Assembly: GCA_009921785.1 (NCBI GenBank)
Contig: RFXE01000018.1
Location: 1-15,659, forward strand
Direction of reading: 5' to 3'
Length of the DNA stretch: 15,659 nucleotides
From: Alphaproteobacteria bacterium
GTDB lineage: Bacteria; Pseudomonadota; Alphaproteobacteria; Rhizobiales; Beijerinckiaceae
The notes under the pieces were generated by a model. The model ran no database searches and had not been told where the DNA came from. It was given only the letters and a program-made list of their open reading frames with translations. A program made the position numbers and the translations under genes. Below are positions 15,061 to 15,659 of this stretch, one piece after another; within the stretch, counting starts at the first letter, position 1; each line of letters begins with the position of its first letter.

Positions 15061-15659
15061 TCAGACCGAAAATTTATTTGACTTCGGAAATCCCTTTGGC
15101 GGCAAACGACCCGCATCAGCTCGGCTCCCAATCCATTCTTTGATATCAGGCTTGCCAACTGTCCATGTGCGACCGGCAGTATCTTTCCATGTAAGGCCTT
15201 CTGACAATTTGAAGGCCTTGATATCGGCCATGCCGCCATCTTTGTATTTTTGAATGCGCACGCCTTTACCACGCGACATCTCGACCATCTCCGAGAGGCG
15301 GAAGCAGAGCAATTTACGGTTCTCGCCAATTGCAGCGACATAATCACCTTCAACCGGCACAACAAACCGTGCCAATTCACGCTCATCAAGATTCAACACC
15401 TGACGGCCTTTGCGTGTGTTCGCAATGGTATCATCCGACAACGCAATGAAGCCGCGCCCTGCTGATGAGGCGAACAAAAGTTTTTGACCCGCTTTATGTT
15501 GCCAGGCGGTAACAATTTCTGCGCCTTCATCAATATCAACAAGAAGACGAACCGGATCACCAAAACCGCGCCCGCCGGGCAGTTTTGACGGGTCAATGGT
15601 GTAGACTTTACCACTCGTCGCATAGACTAAAATTTTAGCGGTCGTCTCCGTATGGAAAC
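15061..15659 (-). CDS. parC: DNA topoisomerase IV subunit A, C-terminal part (cut by window edge)
   Basis: Only the last 198 residues are present; the open frame runs to the window end. Translated by hand from the edge it shows the ParC C-terminal beta-pinwheel blades that wrap DNA: SGKVYTIDPSKLPGGRGFGDP, LFASSAGRGFIA, ENRKLLCFRLSEM and SRGKGVRIQKYKDGGMADIKAF, ending in the tail RADAGRLPPKGFPKSNKF typical of alphaproteobacterial ParC. With ParE, ParC decatenates daughter chromosomes. The bpt-parC neighbourhood is common in this order. A TTG-initiated frame at 15477 is internal and not the true start. Confidence 0.93.
   Translation of the reverse strand, partial: FHTETTAKILVYATSGKVYTIDPSKLPGGRGFGDPVRLLVDIDEGAEIVTAWQHKAGQKLLFASSAGRGFIALSDDTIANTRKGRQVLNLDERELARFVVPVEGDYVAAIGENRKLLCFRLSEMVEMSRGKGVRIQKYKDGGMADIKAFKLSEGLTWKDTAGRTWTVGKPDIKEWIGSRADAGRLPPKGFPKSNKFSV

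Noticed and set aside
15054..15389. Minus-strand frame overlapping parC in another frame
   Set aside because: The parC frame is open to the window edge and carries recognisable C-terminal domain motifs.
1..15659. CRISPR arrays, insertion sequences, long direct repeats
   Set aside because: Reading both strands showed no regularly spaced repeats, transposase or terminal inverted repeats.

Overview
The window looks like chromosomal core DNA from an alphaproteobacterium, most likely of the order Hyphomicrobiales (Rhizobiales). The main reasons are the MarR regulator of the LdtR type beside an L,D-transpeptidase, the hemB / bpt / parC neighbourhood typical of that order (synteny recalled, not searched), the Mg-type HemB, and a ParC C-terminal tail of the alphaproteobacterial kind. 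Base composition is moderate and looks even along the window. I see no insertion sequence, prophage, CRISPR array or composition break. Genus cannot be set from the sequence.

Layout, left to right: (1) 4-4265, minus strand: an RND efflux operon, periplasmic adaptor then inner-membrane HAE1/MdtBC-like permease, coupled by a 1-base overlap. (2) 4332-4447: a short control region with a 21-bp near-palindrome and a GC-rich hairpin, followed by tRNA-Gln(CTG) at 4448-4521. (3) 4650-5987, plus: a tight two-gene operon of two proteins I do not recognise. (4) 5993-7945, minus: acetoacetyl-CoA synthetase. (5) 8054-9844, plus: an AsmA-family envelope protein. (6) 9845-12336, minus: a cell-wall block of a DUF6163-like membrane protein, the MarR regulator LdtR, and a Tat-signal L,D-transpeptidase. 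(7) 12488-13492, plus: hemB. (8) 13509-14105, minus: a CAP-domain lipoprotein. (9) 14285-15046, plus: bpt, the N-degron leucyltransferase. (10) 15061 to the window end, minus: the 3' part of parC.

Functional threads are envelope maintenance (efflux, AsmA, L,D-crosslinking, CAP lipoprotein), ketone-body/PHB carbon use (AacS), tetrapyrrole synthesis (HemB), protein turnover (Bpt) and chromosome decatenation (ParC). From 4650 on, transcription units alternate strand, and the four convergent junctions are 0 to 16 bp wide with almost no room for dedicated terminators.

Most of the window is ordinary housekeeping sequence. The parts most worth a second look are the unrecognised gene pair at 4650-5987, the dyad-symmetric sites before ldtR and the L,D-transpeptidase, the palindrome before the efflux operon, and the Tat-type export signal on the L,D-transpeptidase. 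I did not find convincing evidence for a wholly new system. No gene-free stretch exceeds about 180 bases.
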